In this document: positions 1 to 9,612 of the stretch, one piece after another
How the letters are laid out: each line of letters opens with the position of its first letter
Numbering within the stretch: the stretch's first letter is position 1
Assembly: GCA_017381035.1 (NCBI GenBank)
Contig: JAFOCW010000013.1
Coordinates: 1-36,325, forward strand
DNA: 36,325 nucleotides
Reading direction: 5' to 3'
From: Clostridia bacterium
GTDB lineage: Bacteria; Bacillota; Clostridia; Oscillospirales; Acutalibacteraceae
Made by a program: the position numbers and the translations under genes
The notes under the pieces: model-generated
The model's input: the letters and a program-made list of their open reading frames with translations, nothing else
Told to the model about the DNA's origin: nothing
The model's database searches: none

Positions 1-1278
1 AATGATTTCGTTACCCTTTTGAATCATAAGGTCGATTTCGGGCATTTTACCATCGAGATACTTCTTGATGTTGTCGGGAGATTCGTACTCGAATGCGTAG
101 CCGAAGCGTTCGCCAAGACCGGTGGTCTTCATCATGTCGGGTCCACGATAGTAAACAACGTTGTCGGAATAAGCGCCAACTAACTTGAAGAAGAAGTTGG
201 TTACATCCTGGTTGTGGAAGGTCTGTTGAAGGTCATAGTTGTTAACGTCTAAGTAGTAACGCATGAAGATACCAGCGCCAACGGGGTTCTTAGAGCCTTC
301 AATTAAGCCCCAACCACGATAGATACCGGTGTAAACCTGTTCGTCGCCCTTTTCCCAAACAGGAAGATAGGTAGCGCCGATGTATTCGGGGTTAAGGTGG
401 GTGAAGTAACCAGTCTTCTTAAGACCGAAGCAGTTGGTGAAGCACATACCCTGCTTACCATCGTCGAAGCCGAAACGGTCGAGCTTTAAGTAGCCGTCTA
501 CACGCATTTGAGACATAGCGGTAAGAACTTCTACGAAGTGAGCGTCAACACCGTTAGATAAGGTCTGATCTTTGTACTGGAATACGGTACAACCAGCAGC
601 ACCAAGCATAGCTTCGTCGAGTACGCCTGCGCCGGAGTATTCTTTACCAAGTGCAACTACCTGTTTAGCAGCTTCACGGAAGGAAGCGAAGGTCCATTCG
701 CCTGCTTCATAATACTCTTCAGGAGTGGTAAGACCGTTAGATTCGAAAATGTTTTTGTTGTAAACGCAGATATCAAGTTCTGTCCAAACGTTAGAGATAG
801 CGTCTACAAGGTAGGGGTGTCCATCGAGAGTGGAAGCTTTAATTAAAGCCTGATTCCAAATAGGAGCAGTAAGGTCGAGTTTTGCAGCATCGAGAGGTTG
901 CATAACGGTAAGAGAGCCGGGGAAGTCGCCGTTTTCGAAGAAAACGTCGGGCTGTTGGTTAGAAGCAATTGCAGCTGCAATTGTGTTAACGTATTCGCCC
1001 TGGTCAATCATTTGCCATTCGAAGTTGATGCCATATTCCTGTTCGAACTTGTCGCAAACAGGACCGTCTTCGTTTTGATAGGGGTCTTTCCAAGTTGCAA
1101 GTGTTACGGTTGTACCTGCATAGTCTGCAGGGTTAACTTCAGGAAGAAGACCGTCGATTTTAGCGTCGCCCTTTCCGCCGCCGCTAGCGCTACCGTCTCC
1201 ACCACAGCCGACAGCAAGGCTTGCTATCATAGCAATGGCAAGGACGAGAGTAATCAGTCTGATTACCTTTTTAGTCAT
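1..1278 (-). CDS. Sugar ABC transporter substrate-binding lipoprotein (partial)
   Basis: This is a type 1 extracellular solute-binding protein that would capture a sugar or oligosaccharide for an ABC importer. My translation gives 426 residues and the frame is still open at base 1, so the C-terminus lies outside the window. The N-terminus is a lipoprotein signal (Lys-rich start, hydrophobic stretch, lipobox AVGC with Cys25) followed by a Gly/Ser linker. The mature part begins with a TVTLATWKDP strand and has the typical binding-protein sequence texture. The start at 1278 is supported by a GGTGG ribosome binding site about 8 bases upstream. It is the last visible gene of the operon, 80 bases after its permease gene, with a hairpin in between. 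The exact sugar cannot be read from the sequence. Confidence 0.88.
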   Translation of the reverse strand, partial: MTKKVIRLITLVLAIAMIASLAVGCGGDGSASGGGKGDAKIDGLLPEVNPADYAGTTVTLATWKDPYQNEDGPVCDKFEQEYGINFEWQMIDQGEYVNTIAAAIASNQQPDVFFENGDFPGSLTVMQPLDAAKLDLTAPIWNQALIKASTLDGHPYLVDAISNVWTELDICVYNKNIFESNGLTTPEEYYEAGEWTFASFREAAKQVVALGKEYSGAGVLDEAMLGAAGCTVFQYKDQTLSNGVDAHFVEVLTAMSQMRVDGYLKLDRFGFDDGKQGMCFTNCFGLKKTGYFTHLNPEYIGATYLPVWEKGDEQVYTGIYRGWGLIEGSKNPVGAGIFMRYYLDVNNYDLQQTFHNQDVTNFFFKLVGAYSDNVVYYRGPDMMKTTGLGERFGYAFEYESPDNIKKYLDGKMPEIDLMIQKGNEII

Positions 1279-1311
1279 TTTAATTACCACCTTTTACATT
1301 TTTTTTATTTT

Positions 1312-1328
1312 ACAGACACGCTGTCTGT
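1312..1328 (-). other. Intercistronic hairpin upstream of binding-protein gene
   Basis: A perfect 7-base inverted repeat (ACAGACA / TGTCTGT, 3-base loop) sits in the only sizeable gap of the operon, between the permease stop and the binding-protein start. It is followed in the transcribed direction by A-rich, not T-rich, sequence, so it is not an intrinsic terminator. In binding-protein-dependent transport operons such hairpins often set differential mRNA stability; that role is inferred here. Confidence 0.5.
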
Positions 1329-1358
1329 TTAGGTACTAAAATAATTTACCCTTCTATT

Positions 1359-2363
1359 TTAACCTGTAATTCCCACACGGTCAATACTTTCTATAAATTT
1401 TCTTTGCATAAACATATAGAAAATTAGTGGTGGAAGGATAAATAAGAAGCATGCAGCCATTAATATTGACTGTGTATCGGTGTTGTTTGGATAGTATCCT
1501 GCACCTACCATGGTTGCATTAATTCGGCTTAAATAAACCGATAAAGGATAGTCGCTTTTTACATACATTGCTGCAAGGAATGTATCGTTCCAGTGCCAAA
1601 TTATAGAGAACACGGTAACGGTTGTGAAAACAACGCTGGAAGAAGGAAGTGCGATTGATACGAATGTACGCACAGGACCTGCACCGTCTACCCAAGCAGC
1701 TTCTTCAAGTTCGTAAGGAAGACCTTTAAAGAACTGAATGTAAATGTAAATAAGAATACCCGAACGAAGTCCCATTGCGAAAAGACTTGGTAAATAGAAC
1801 GCAAGGGGCGAACCAATAAGGTTAGGTCTTAAATCTACAGCGCCGTTTGTTAGGTCTGCAAGAAGACCGAAAATTCCAAGTATATCCATTTTTGAATATG
1901 TAAGCATACGTGGAATGATAACCATAATTTCGGGAACAAGAATTGTAAGGAAAAGTCCTGCTGTGAATAAGGGCTTTAACTTAAATTTAAAACGAGCGAA
2001 GCCGTATGCAACTATTGAACAGGTTATAACTTCAATAAGTCCTGCAATAATTTCAAGAACCATTGTGTTCTTAAAGCCTGCGAAGAATGATGTGAAGTCT
2101 AGCGCCTTTGTATAGTTGTGTCCTGCGCTGACAGATGAAGGTATCCAAACACGAGCAGAATCGTAATAAGACTGACGTGAACGAATGGATGTACCTATCA
2201 TATAGAATAACGGATAAATAATAATGTATCCGATAGCAAGAAGAATTAAAATACGAAGAATGGACCAAGCAAGCTGGGTTCCTTTATTAAGCATCTTCTT
2301 GCGACGTAAGATTTCTTTAGCAGGGTCGTTAACAAAGTTTTTAATATCTGCAATTAAATTCAT
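1359..2363 (-). CDS. Carbohydrate ABC transporter permease, MalG/UgpE type
   Basis: This is an inner-membrane permease subunit (MetI-like fold) of a carbohydrate ABC importer, 334 residues. It has a cytoplasmic N-terminal segment of about 35 residues, then about six hydrophobic segments. The EAA loop that docks the ATPase is visible as EAAWVDGAG at residues 221-229, followed by the usual aromatic/Pro pattern. The C-terminus (FIESIDRVGITG) resembles the conserved FV.GLT.GAVKG end of MalG-type permeases. A GGGGGG ribosome binding site precedes the ATG at 2363, and the gene starts 13 bases after the upstream permease stop. It pairs with that permease and the binding protein at 1-1278 as transporter 2 of the operon. 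Confidence 0.93.
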   Translation of the reverse strand: MNLIADIKNFVNDPAKEILRRKKMLNKGTQLAWSILRILILLAIGYIIIYPLFYMIGTSIRSRQSYYDSARVWIPSSVSAGHNYTKALDFTSFFAGFKNTMVLEIIAGLIEVITCSIVAYGFARFKFKLKPLFTAGLFLTILVPEIMVIIPRMLTYSKMDILGIFGLLADLTNGAVDLRPNLIGSPLAFYLPSLFAMGLRSGILIYIYIQFFKGLPYELEEAAWVDGAGPVRTFVSIALPSSSVVFTTVTVFSIIWHWNDTFLAAMYVKSDYPLSVYLSRINATMVGAGYYPNNTDTQSILMAACFLFILPPLIFYMFMQRKFIESIDRVGITG

Positions 2364-2376
2364 TAAAGACCCCCCT

Positions 2377-3279
2377 TTACTGCCAACGCTTCAATAAGAA
2401 GCGATTGTATAAGAATAGTACGAAGCCCATTACTAAACCTACACCAACGAAGTAAACCCAAAGCATAGCCGAAGTTTCGTCGTAGTTACCGGAGTTTATC
2501 ATGGTGTAAGCCTTATCGATAACGGTGTTTCTTGTATTGGTAAAGGCATCTACCATTGTGTAAACCGATACTAGCAGCGTTACGCTACCAAGCGACGGGA
2601 AGGTTATGAACCAGAATTCCTCCCACTTGGTTGCGCCTTCTACCTTACTAGCTTCGTAAAGGGTTGCGGGAATAGACTGAAGACCTGCAATAAAGAGAAC
2701 TGTCTGAATTCCGCAAGACCAAAGAAGGTCGAAAATGTTGTTGATGATATTTTTAAGAATTTGAGCTATTTTATCGGGGATGTTAAGCCAACCCACGATA
2801 TCTTCAATAGAGAACATAGAGCCTGTAATTGCAGTAGAAACACCTGCGCTTGTAAGCTCTTCGCTTGTTGTTTGGAACATAAGCTTTAAAACGGCACCCG
2901 AAGCAATAATTACGGGAACGAAATATACTGCACGGAAGATAATTCTGCCCTTAAACTTTTGGTTAAGTAAAATGGCAAGAACTAACGATACAAGAAGGAT
3001 AATTGGCAGAGAGTAAAGAATTGAAGACATATCTGCAGTAAGCCAACTTGTATAGTCGGGATGCTCGTTAAATAGGTAGTTGAAGTTTTTAAGACCAACG
3101 AAGGAAACTACAACACCTTCGGTTGCAGAAATTGAAACATCTGCAAAGGAATAAAATACCGACTGAATAACCGGGAAGCCGAAGAATAAGATGAAACCGA
3201 TTACCCAAATGGCAGTAAAACCGTATCCGTAACGGCTTTTCAGCTGTTCGATACTTCTGTACTTTTTCTTTTTCATCAT
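2377..3279 (-). CDS. Sugar ABC transporter permease, MalF/UgpA type
   Basis: This MalF-type permease partner is about 300 residues. After a basic N-terminus there are about six membrane segments; the EAA loop is EASKVEGA near residues 209-216, followed by WEEFWFITFPSL. The open frame extends upstream to an ATG at 3297, but that start would overlap the previous gene and lacks a ribosome binding site. I chose the ATG at 3279 because GGAGAAG at 3284-3290 precedes it. A second in-frame ATG follows at 3276, which has better spacing, so the true start could be either. Only one base separates it from the DUF5696 stop, so translation is probably coupled. Confidence 0.92.
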   Translation of the reverse strand: MMKKKKYRSIEQLKSRYGYGFTAIWVIGFILFFGFPVIQSVFYSFADVSISATEGVVVSFVGLKNFNYLFNEHPDYTSWLTADMSSILYSLPIILLVSLVLAILLNQKFKGRIIFRAVYFVPVIIASGAVLKLMFQTTSEELTSAGVSTAITGSMFSIEDIVGWLNIPDKIAQILKNIINNIFDLLWSCGIQTVLFIAGLQSIPATLYEASKVEGATKWEEFWFITFPSLGSVTLLVSVYTMVDAFTNTRNTVIDKAYTMINSGNYDETSAMLWVYFVGVGLVMGFVLFLYNRFLLKRWQ

Positions 3280-3280
3280 A

Positions 3281-5530
3281 TTACTTCTCCCATACATAGC
3301 CGAAAGATTCTACGGTTTTGCCTGAATCTGTAACTATGCTATTGTCTGTATAGTTAACGTACGCCTTAACACCGTTACTGTAAACGGTTTCACGAAGACC
3401 ACTTGCTAAAACTGTGTGAGAAACAATTTCTGCACCGTTTATTGCAGCGTAGTAGTCTTTAAGTTCATTAGCGGTAGCAATAATGCCTTCGCTAATATCG
3501 CTGTACTGACTTCCGAAGAAGTAGTAGCCGTTGTAATCGATAAATTCGTTATAGTAGTTGGAAATGAGTGTGTAGTTAAGGCCACTTCCTGCTTCTACCG
3601 CTAAAAGAAGTTCTTTCTTGGGGTTGGAAGCTAAATTAATGCTTTCGGTAGTCATTGGAACATATCCCTTGAATACCATTTGATAGAAAGGAACGTCGTA
3701 ACGGAAAATTCTTTCTTGAGCCGAAGCAGAAGGTGTGCTGTAAATAATATTGGATGCTGCAGCTGCATAAGCATTTGCATCTTCACTTGCTACTTTGTAA
3801 GTTTTCTTGAATTCAGCGAAAATGTCATTAACATCTTTTGCCATATTGCCCTTTGTCATATACTCTGTAGTTTCGGTAGAGCAGTCGGAATAGGCAATTT
3901 GTGAAAGTGATTCAAGGCTTACGCCCGAAAGGTTCCAGCCTTTAATTTTCTTAAGAACCTTATTTGCGCCCTTATCTAAAAGTTCACGCTTTAAAAGCTT
4001 GTAGCCTGTTTCTTCTTCGTAGCTACGGGAAGCAGCGTTGTACTTATAAACCGTTGTAATTTTTAAAAGTGAGCTATACGCTACATCGAATGTTGTAGAG
4101 AAGCCTTGGCTTGCATTTTTAAGTCTTACAAGGTCGAAATCGTAATAAAGGTCGATATTGTTGTTCTTGGAATAATCGGCAAGAGCTGAAAGCTGCTTTT
4201 TAGAACCGATATTTTTATGTAGGGTAATGCCCCCTGCATAACTTCCGTATTCAATACCTGTTGAGCCGAAGCCTAAAAGTTTAGCGCTGATTTTGCTACC
4301 GGTTTTATCTTTAAGTTCGGTTAAAATTTCTTGTGCTTTTTCTATGGTAGTAGCAGCAACAAGGTCTTTATAAGGAACACCAAGGAAAGATTTATCTATC
4401 ATAACGCCACCAATAAAGGTTACGTTTAAGGGAGATTCTTCCTTTACATTTTCCTTTAAAACACCGTTTGCTTTAAGATAATTACGGTAGGTTTCAGCCA
4501 TACCACTATAGCTTGCCTTTTCATCCTTTAAAGGATAGAAGCCAATGGTAATTGGTTTTTCGGCAGGGCTTACTGCGTAAACTTCCTGACGGGAAGAACC
4601 GTTGTTCATTGTTTGAACTGCGTTGGTGGAATGACCGCGAAGGTCGAACTTTGCATAAACGCCACTGAATTTAAGTGATTCGGAACCAACCTTTGCACCA
4701 ATTGAAGCCGATTCGGCATTATCTTCAATAATTGCCACGGTGCCTATGTTTCCGTTAACTGCGCCGTAAACGGGAAGGCGAACTTCTTTGGTGGTGGTTT
4801 CTTGTGTATCTTGAAGCATAGCAGCGTCGGAGCCGTACACCTGAGATTCATAAGAAATACCTGCTGCAGAAAGGGTTGTGTTTGAAACAATTGCGCCCGA
4901 GCCTGAAGGATAGAAAAGATATGCTTCGCTATCGTCATTTTGGTTTGCACACCAATAAGGAGCGATTTTTACAGATGTTGCTCTGTACTTTTCGTTTTCT
5001 TGTAAAAGCTTGGGGTCAACGGTTACGGTTACACGGTCTTCGTGAAGCACAAAATCTGCTGCTACTCTAATTTCAACTGCGTCGAAATAGAAGTAAATAC
5101 GAATACCGTTTTCTATTTTTTCGGTAACAACACGGCCATTTTTAACGGCGCCAACAGCCGAGAAAATTGGGCTTGTTTGGTTGTTTTCCATATCTAACGT
5201 TTCAAGGATAACTACCGAAGAAAGTTCGGGCATAGCCTTGATAGGCATATTTGTTTCGGGGTTAACGGTAGGAGCTTCGGGGTCTCTTGCAGTAACGCCC
5301 CAACGGGTGCCTGTTTCTTTTTCGATAAGGTCTACTGTACATTCGGAGCCACGCCAAACAAGTTCATACTTGTCGTTCGAAGCTACAACTTCATCCTTCT
5401 TGGAATAGTTGCTTTGTACCTTTTCATCGAATGCTTCGGGGGACCAAATTTCGCCGGTTGTCCAGCCCATCATACTAAGTACACCAACAAGTAATGCTGC
5501 GCACAAAAAGATGCATATAAACTTTTTCAT
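3281..5530 (-). CDS. Secreted DUF5696 protein of a sugar-uptake operon
   Basis: This 749-residue protein has an N-terminal signal or anchor (residues 1 to about 25) and no other clear membrane segment, so it should act outside the membrane. The sequence, with an early EKETGTRW stretch, a central beta-rich part and a later mixed alpha/beta part, matches my recollection of DUF5696, a family I know mainly from Clostridia and Paenibacillus operons that also carry carbohydrate ABC permeases and Yip1-type proteins. Its biochemical role is unknown to me; glycan binding or processing at the cell surface is inferred only from context. A strong ribosome binding site (GGAGGGG) precedes the ATG. It sits between the Yip1 protein gene and the second permease pair. 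Confidence 0.72.
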   Translation of the reverse strand: MKKFICIFLCAALLVGVLSMMGWTTGEIWSPEAFDEKVQSNYSKKDEVVASNDKYELVWRGSECTVDLIEKETGTRWGVTARDPEAPTVNPETNMPIKAMPELSSVVILETLDMENNQTSPIFSAVGAVKNGRVVTEKIENGIRIYFYFDAVEIRVAADFVLHEDRVTVTVDPKLLQENEKYRATSVKIAPYWCANQNDDSEAYLFYPSGSGAIVSNTTLSAAGISYESQVYGSDAAMLQDTQETTTKEVRLPVYGAVNGNIGTVAIIEDNAESASIGAKVGSESLKFSGVYAKFDLRGHSTNAVQTMNNGSSRQEVYAVSPAEKPITIGFYPLKDEKASYSGMAETYRNYLKANGVLKENVKEESPLNVTFIGGVMIDKSFLGVPYKDLVAATTIEKAQEILTELKDKTGSKISAKLLGFGSTGIEYGSYAGGITLHKNIGSKKQLSALADYSKNNNIDLYYDFDLVRLKNASQGFSTTFDVAYSSLLKITTVYKYNAASRSYEEETGYKLLKRELLDKGANKVLKKIKGWNLSGVSLESLSQIAYSDCSTETTEYMTKGNMAKDVNDIFAEFKKTYKVASEDANAYAAAASNIIYSTPSASAQERIFRYDVPFYQMVFKGYVPMTTESINLASNPKKELLLAVEAGSGLNYTLISNYYNEFIDYNGYYFFGSQYSDISEGIIATANELKDYYAAINGAEIVSHTVLASGLRETVYSNGVKAYVNYTDNSIVTDSGKTVESFGYVWEK

Positions 5531-5543
5531 TTTGTCCCCTCCT

Positions 5544-7748
5544 TTACATTAATAATTCGGTAACGATAGTTGCAACAAAGCCTCCAAGCTGTTGGAGAAG
5601 AATTCCTACAAGAATCATAAGGAAGATAATTGCTGCCATACCGAAAACGGTTAGGAGCGAAGTTCCAATTAAGCGACCCATAGAATAATCGTGGATACGC
5701 ATCATACCGATAACAAGTAGGAGTCCTGTATAAATCATGGCAGCTGTTGTAAGAATTCCTAAAAAGCTTCCTTCGGTTGGAAGTAAGAAGTTTGTAAGAA
5801 TAATGTAAATAACACGCGCGCCAATCATTGGCATTAAACTGTAACAGGTAACAACGAAAATTTCTTTAAGTTTACCTTTACCTGCCATAAGTGTTGTAAC
5901 AAGCCAGTTAGCAATAACCCAAAGAGCAACAAGTCCAACGCTTTGAACAAGTACCCAAAGTGAGTTAAATGTGCCCGGGTCGTACTTGGTGAACAAGAAG
6001 CCACCCCAAAGCACCTGTATAACTGCAGAAACGTAGAAAAGAAGTAGTATTACAAGGGCAACCTTTACAGAGCCACGCTTCTTATCTTTCATTTCTTCAA
6101 AGGCAAGACCCGGATGAATTAGGGCGCTTAATGCGAGTTTCCATTCGCTATCGCCCGAAACTTCGGCTTCTCCCTTTTTCTTTTTAAATACAACAACGGC
6201 AATTACAGCAAGCGCAATTACAATTACTGCTGCAAAAAGAATGCCGAAGTATTTAGAAACCAAGTTTTGACGATGATATTCAAACGCTAAAGCGTAGGTA
6301 TCACGGTCGTAGCCTTCAAGTGCTACTTCCATTGCCTTTTCGTAGTTCTTTTCGGCAAGATATGCACGAGCAAGACCTGTGTAGGCAATTTGAAGGTTTT
6401 TATCGAGCTTAATTGCTTCTTCCCAACCTTCGCGAGATTCAACATAATCGCCGTCGATGGTCATACGGGTAAGACCTACAACCATATTACCGTAATCGTT
6501 TCTTCTGAATACGGTTAAGGTGTTGTTGGTTTTATCGGTTACAAGTACATCGTTTACGATAACTGTACCGTTTTCATCTTTTGTTTCCTTAACGCAAATT
6601 GCCGAAGCAGTTTGGAAGGTACCCTTTTGTGTACCACTTCCCATACCACCACCGAATGTGGTAAGCAAACGGCATTGTGCATCGTAAAGATAGATTCTGC
6701 CGTAGGTAGCATCTAGCGCATACATAAATTCTTTATCGTCTACGTCAAGACCAACAATTTTTTGATAAAGCGCGAAGTTAAGACCACCAAGATAGGTACG
6801 GTTAACTGCATCGTCGATAAAGCGCTTATCGTTAGATTTTAAGATGTTGTTGCCGGCGCCCGGATTAAGCTTTTTAAGCTGACCCTTTGCAGCCGAGTCG
6901 GTAGTTGTATAGATAAAGTCTTTAGAATCTATAACGATATCGGAAAAGGTGTAAGGAAGAACACGGTTTTGGTTCTTCATTTTATCGTTGTTGGGGAACA
7001 TACGGTTAAGTGCAGACTGAATTGCGCCTAACACACCGTTAACAACGGTATTTGCACCATAGAAACCAATAAATTCCTTTGCTGTTCCACTTTCGGCAGG
7101 CGCAAACAGAAGCGCACCGTAGTAAGAACCTTCGGAAAGGATATAAACATATCCTCTGGAATCGGCTACCACCTTAACGGGACGATATGTAAAGTCGTCG
7201 GGGATAAGGGGTGAGTCGGGTAGTGTGTATTCGTCGATATAACGGCCTTCGCCATCGCACTTAAGCACTCTTGCGTGTGTGGTATCGCAAATATAAATGC
7301 AACCGTCGGTGTGAACGTAAATGTTGTAAGCGCCTGTGAAATCTAATTCTTCGGTGCCAACAGTTCCGTCTTCTGCGGTGGTTTCTTTATAAACCTTGCT
7401 TATTTGCTTAACGTATTTATAGTTAGCATCTAACACAACGATTTTTGCCGAAACATCGGGCGAGCCTGTATCTAAAAGATAGATATTTTCGTTTTTGTCT
7501 GTGCAGACATCTACAAGTTCGGTAAAAGCTTCAATGCCAAGTTCGACATTGCTTAAAACGAACTGAGTATTATACATTGGGCGATTATAAACAAGCTTTC
7601 TGCCCGAGCCTGTTATATCTTCCCAGTAGGTGTAATTCTCATACGGCACGTATTGTGATGTTTCTGCAAAAGCGGTAACCATAGTTCCTGCGACAATAAT
7701 AGCAGAAAGTAAAACTGCTGCTATAAGTCGAAGCACTTTTTTAGTCAT
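5544..7748 (-). CDS. Beta-propeller/TPR protein with C-terminal Yip1 membrane domain
   Basis: This 734-residue chimeric protein has four parts in order. First comes a signal peptide (residues 1 to about 28, ending AFA). Second is a long extracellular part with NHL-like beta-propeller repeats, seen as recurring blocks such as VDVCTDKNENIYLLD, VKVVADSRGYVYILS and VGLDVDDKEFMYALD. Third is a TPR-like pair of helices around residues 440-490 (WEEAIKLDKNLQIAYTGLA, then YEKAMEVALEGYD). Fourth are a transmembrane helix with a KKKK stop-transfer patch and a Yip1-type domain of about five membrane helices. Placed between two transporter gene sets, it may be a surface scaffold or sensor for glycan uptake; that is inference. 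The ribosome binding site is AAGGAG before the ATG at 7748. Confidence 0.8.
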   Translation of the reverse strand: MTKKVLRLIAAVLLSAIIVAGTMVTAFAETSQYVPYENYTYWEDITGSGRKLVYNRPMYNTQFVLSNVELGIEAFTELVDVCTDKNENIYLLDTGSPDVSAKIVVLDANYKYVKQISKVYKETTAEDGTVGTEELDFTGAYNIYVHTDGCIYICDTTHARVLKCDGEGRYIDEYTLPDSPLIPDDFTYRPVKVVADSRGYVYILSEGSYYGALLFAPAESGTAKEFIGFYGANTVVNGVLGAIQSALNRMFPNNDKMKNQNRVLPYTFSDIVIDSKDFIYTTTDSAAKGQLKKLNPGAGNNILKSNDKRFIDDAVNRTYLGGLNFALYQKIVGLDVDDKEFMYALDATYGRIYLYDAQCRLLTTFGGGMGSGTQKGTFQTASAICVKETKDENGTVIVNDVLVTDKTNNTLTVFRRNDYGNMVVGLTRMTIDGDYVESREGWEEAIKLDKNLQIAYTGLARAYLAEKNYEKAMEVALEGYDRDTYALAFEYHRQNLVSKYFGILFAAVIVIALAVIAVVVFKKKKGEAEVSGDSEWKLALSALIHPGLAFEEMKDKKRGSVKVALVILLLFYVSAVIQVLWGGFLFTKYDPGTFNSLWVLVQSVGLVALWVIANWLVTTLMAGKGKLKEIFVVTCYSLMPMIGARVIYIILTNFLLPTEGSFLGILTTAAMIYTGLLLVIGMMRIHDYSMGRLIGTSLLTVFGMAAIIFLMILVGILLQQLGGFVATIVTELLM

Positions 7749-7769
7749 ACATTACATCTCCTTGCCGTA

Positions 7770-8672
7770 TTATTCTTTAATGCCTGCACTAGTCATTGCC
7801 TGCATTACGTTACTTTGAGAAACCATATACACAAGTATAGGTGGTATCATCATAATTACCGTCATTGCCATTGAGCTACCTGCACGGGCTGTACCACCTG
7901 CCGCAATTTGTGGGGTAACCATTGGTAATGTTTTAAGCTGTTCGGTAAAGATGGTGGTTGATGGAGCCATGCTCCAAATACTTCTGAAGCCGAAAAGCAT
8001 AAGGGTAAGCCACATTGGCTTAACGGTGGGCATTACTATACTCCAGAATACCCTTGTATAACCTGCACCGTCGATTTTTGCCGCTTCTAAAAGCGCATCG
8101 GGCAGCGCATCTTCCATATACTGCTTCATAAGGAATACGCCCATGGTATCTGCCAAAGAAGGAAGCAGATATACCCAATATGTATCTATAATATTGAGTT
8201 TTGCGTAAATTAAGTATGAAGGAATGGAAAGGGTGTAGGCATTGAACATAAGTGCCATCTGGATAGTCCAGAAAATAGCGTTCTTTGCCTTGAACTTCGC
8301 CTTGGCCAGAACGAAAGCGGCCATTGACGATATGATTATATATAGGAATGTAGTAATAATACTGATAAGTAAGCTGTTAGCTATGTAGCGGGAAAGGGGT
8401 ACCTGCAGGTTGGAAAGCAGGTCGGGCAGCGCCAGATAGTTTGCAATGGTGGGGCGCTGTACGAAGAAGCGAGGCGGGAAGATGAGAAGCTCATCTATAG
8501 GTTTAAAGGATGTTACCACCGAATAAATAAGGGGTAATACCGAGAAAAGACCGCCTGCAATAAGGAAAGCGCAATAGAAAAAGTTTCCTATTTTGGAACG
8601 GGTAAAACGACGTGCGAAGGAGCTTTTCTTTTTAAACGCTGCGAATTCAGGTTTTTTAAGTTTAATTGTCAT
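7770..8672 (-). CDS. Carbohydrate ABC transporter permease, MalG type
   Basis: This is a 300-residue MetI-like permease. About six hydrophobic segments follow a basic, Phe-rich cytoplasmic N-terminus. The ATPase-docking EAA loop reads EAAKIDGAGYTRVFWSIVMP, a textbook match. It follows the MalF-type partner by 8 bases and shares the operon with the giant binding protein upstream, making transporter 1. A TAGGTG ribosome binding site lies before the ATG. The local bases look somewhat richer in G and C than in the second permease pair, so the two permease sets do not look like a recent duplication of each other. Confidence 0.93.
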   Translation of the reverse strand: MTIKLKKPEFAAFKKKSSFARRFTRSKIGNFFYCAFLIAGGLFSVLPLIYSVVTSFKPIDELLIFPPRFFVQRPTIANYLALPDLLSNLQVPLSRYIANSLLISIITTFLYIIISSMAAFVLAKAKFKAKNAIFWTIQMALMFNAYTLSIPSYLIYAKLNIIDTYWVYLLPSLADTMGVFLMKQYMEDALPDALLEAAKIDGAGYTRVFWSIVMPTVKPMWLTLMLFGFRSIWSMAPSTTIFTEQLKTLPMVTPQIAAGGTARAGSSMAMTVIMMIPPILVYMVSQSNVMQAMTSAGIKE

Positions 8673-8680
8673 TTTAACAC

Positions 8681-9598
8681 CTACTTTCCTATCAGCGAGA
8701 GTACCTTACCAATAAGCATACGTGTACCTGCCATCATAATGAACAGGATTACAGCGATAGCCGAGGCATAGCCGTACTCGAAACGAACTGTGGCCATATC
8801 TGCCATGTGTGAAACTATGGTATCTACCGCATACTGAGTTGAGGGGAAGCCCGCAAGCTCGATAGCGATAGAGCTGACAGAGAAGCTGGACTGAATTTGC
8901 ATTACTGCAGAGAAGAGCAGCATATTCTTCATTTGGGGAAGGGTTATAAAGCGAAGCTCTTGCCAACGGGAACGAATACCGTCGATAGCGCCTGCTTCAT
9001 AAAGCTCGTCGCCGATATTCTGAAGACCCGAAATGTTGGAAAGGAAGGACACACCCATGCTTTGCCAAAGTTGAACGATAATAACGATGGGCATAAGGTA
9101 CTGGGGTGTTTTAAGCCAGGTAATAGGGTCGGTAATAAGGCCGACAGAAAGAAGCATGCTGTTTAAGTAACCGTAAGCATCGCCCGAGAAGAGTACCTGC
9201 CAGATGAACAGACCGCCGCCTACAAGAGAAGGGGTATAGAACATGAAGGAAAGCACGGTTCTTACTGCGGGTGAGAACTCGTTTACGAACCAAGCAAGAA
9301 CGAAGGCTAAAAGGAAGCCGATAGGTCCTGCGATAATTGCGAATACAAGTGTATTCTTAACAACTATTCCGAAAACGTCGTCGAATACGAACATTCTTTC
9401 ATAGTTTCCGATACCTAAGAACTTAGGGGTGGAAAGAAGGTCATAAGAAGTGAAGGAAAGCGCTATTGACGAGAAAATGGGAATAATTGTGAAAAGCAGA
9501 AAGAAGATTAAGAAGGGGGAAAGCATACCAACAAGGGGTAACTGCTCAAGAAACGCATCTTTTCTGCGAAGTTTAGAAATAGATTTTGAATTTGACAT
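8681..9598 (-). CDS. Sugar ABC transporter permease, MalF type
   Basis: This is a 305-residue permease of the MalF/UgpA type with about six membrane helices and the EAA loop EAGAIDGIRSRWQELRFITLP. It starts 14 bases after the stop of the giant binding protein, with a GGAGG ribosome binding site just before the ATG at 9598. Together with the MalG-type gene that follows it forms the membrane channel of transporter 1. No ATP-binding subunit is found anywhere in the operon; in related Gram-positive sugar importers one MsmX/MsiK-type ATPase serves several transporters, and I infer the same here. Confidence 0.93.
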   Translation of the reverse strand: MSNSKSISKLRRKDAFLEQLPLVGMLSPFLIFFLLFTIIPIFSSIALSFTSYDLLSTPKFLGIGNYERMFVFDDVFGIVVKNTLVFAIIAGPIGFLLAFVLAWFVNEFSPAVRTVLSFMFYTPSLVGGGLFIWQVLFSGDAYGYLNSMLLSVGLITDPITWLKTPQYLMPIVIIVQLWQSMGVSFLSNISGLQNIGDELYEAGAIDGIRSRWQELRFITLPQMKNMLLFSAVMQIQSSFSVSSIAIELAGFPSTQYAVDTIVSHMADMATVRFEYGYASAIAVILFIMMAGTRMLIGKVLSLIGK

Positions 9599-9612
9599 TT
9601 ACTTTCCCTCCT

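Noticed and set aside
898-1332. Plus-strand open frame of 144 codons
   Set aside because: It is antisense to the binding-protein gene, has no family features and no ribosome binding site; the minus-strand frame is clearly coding.
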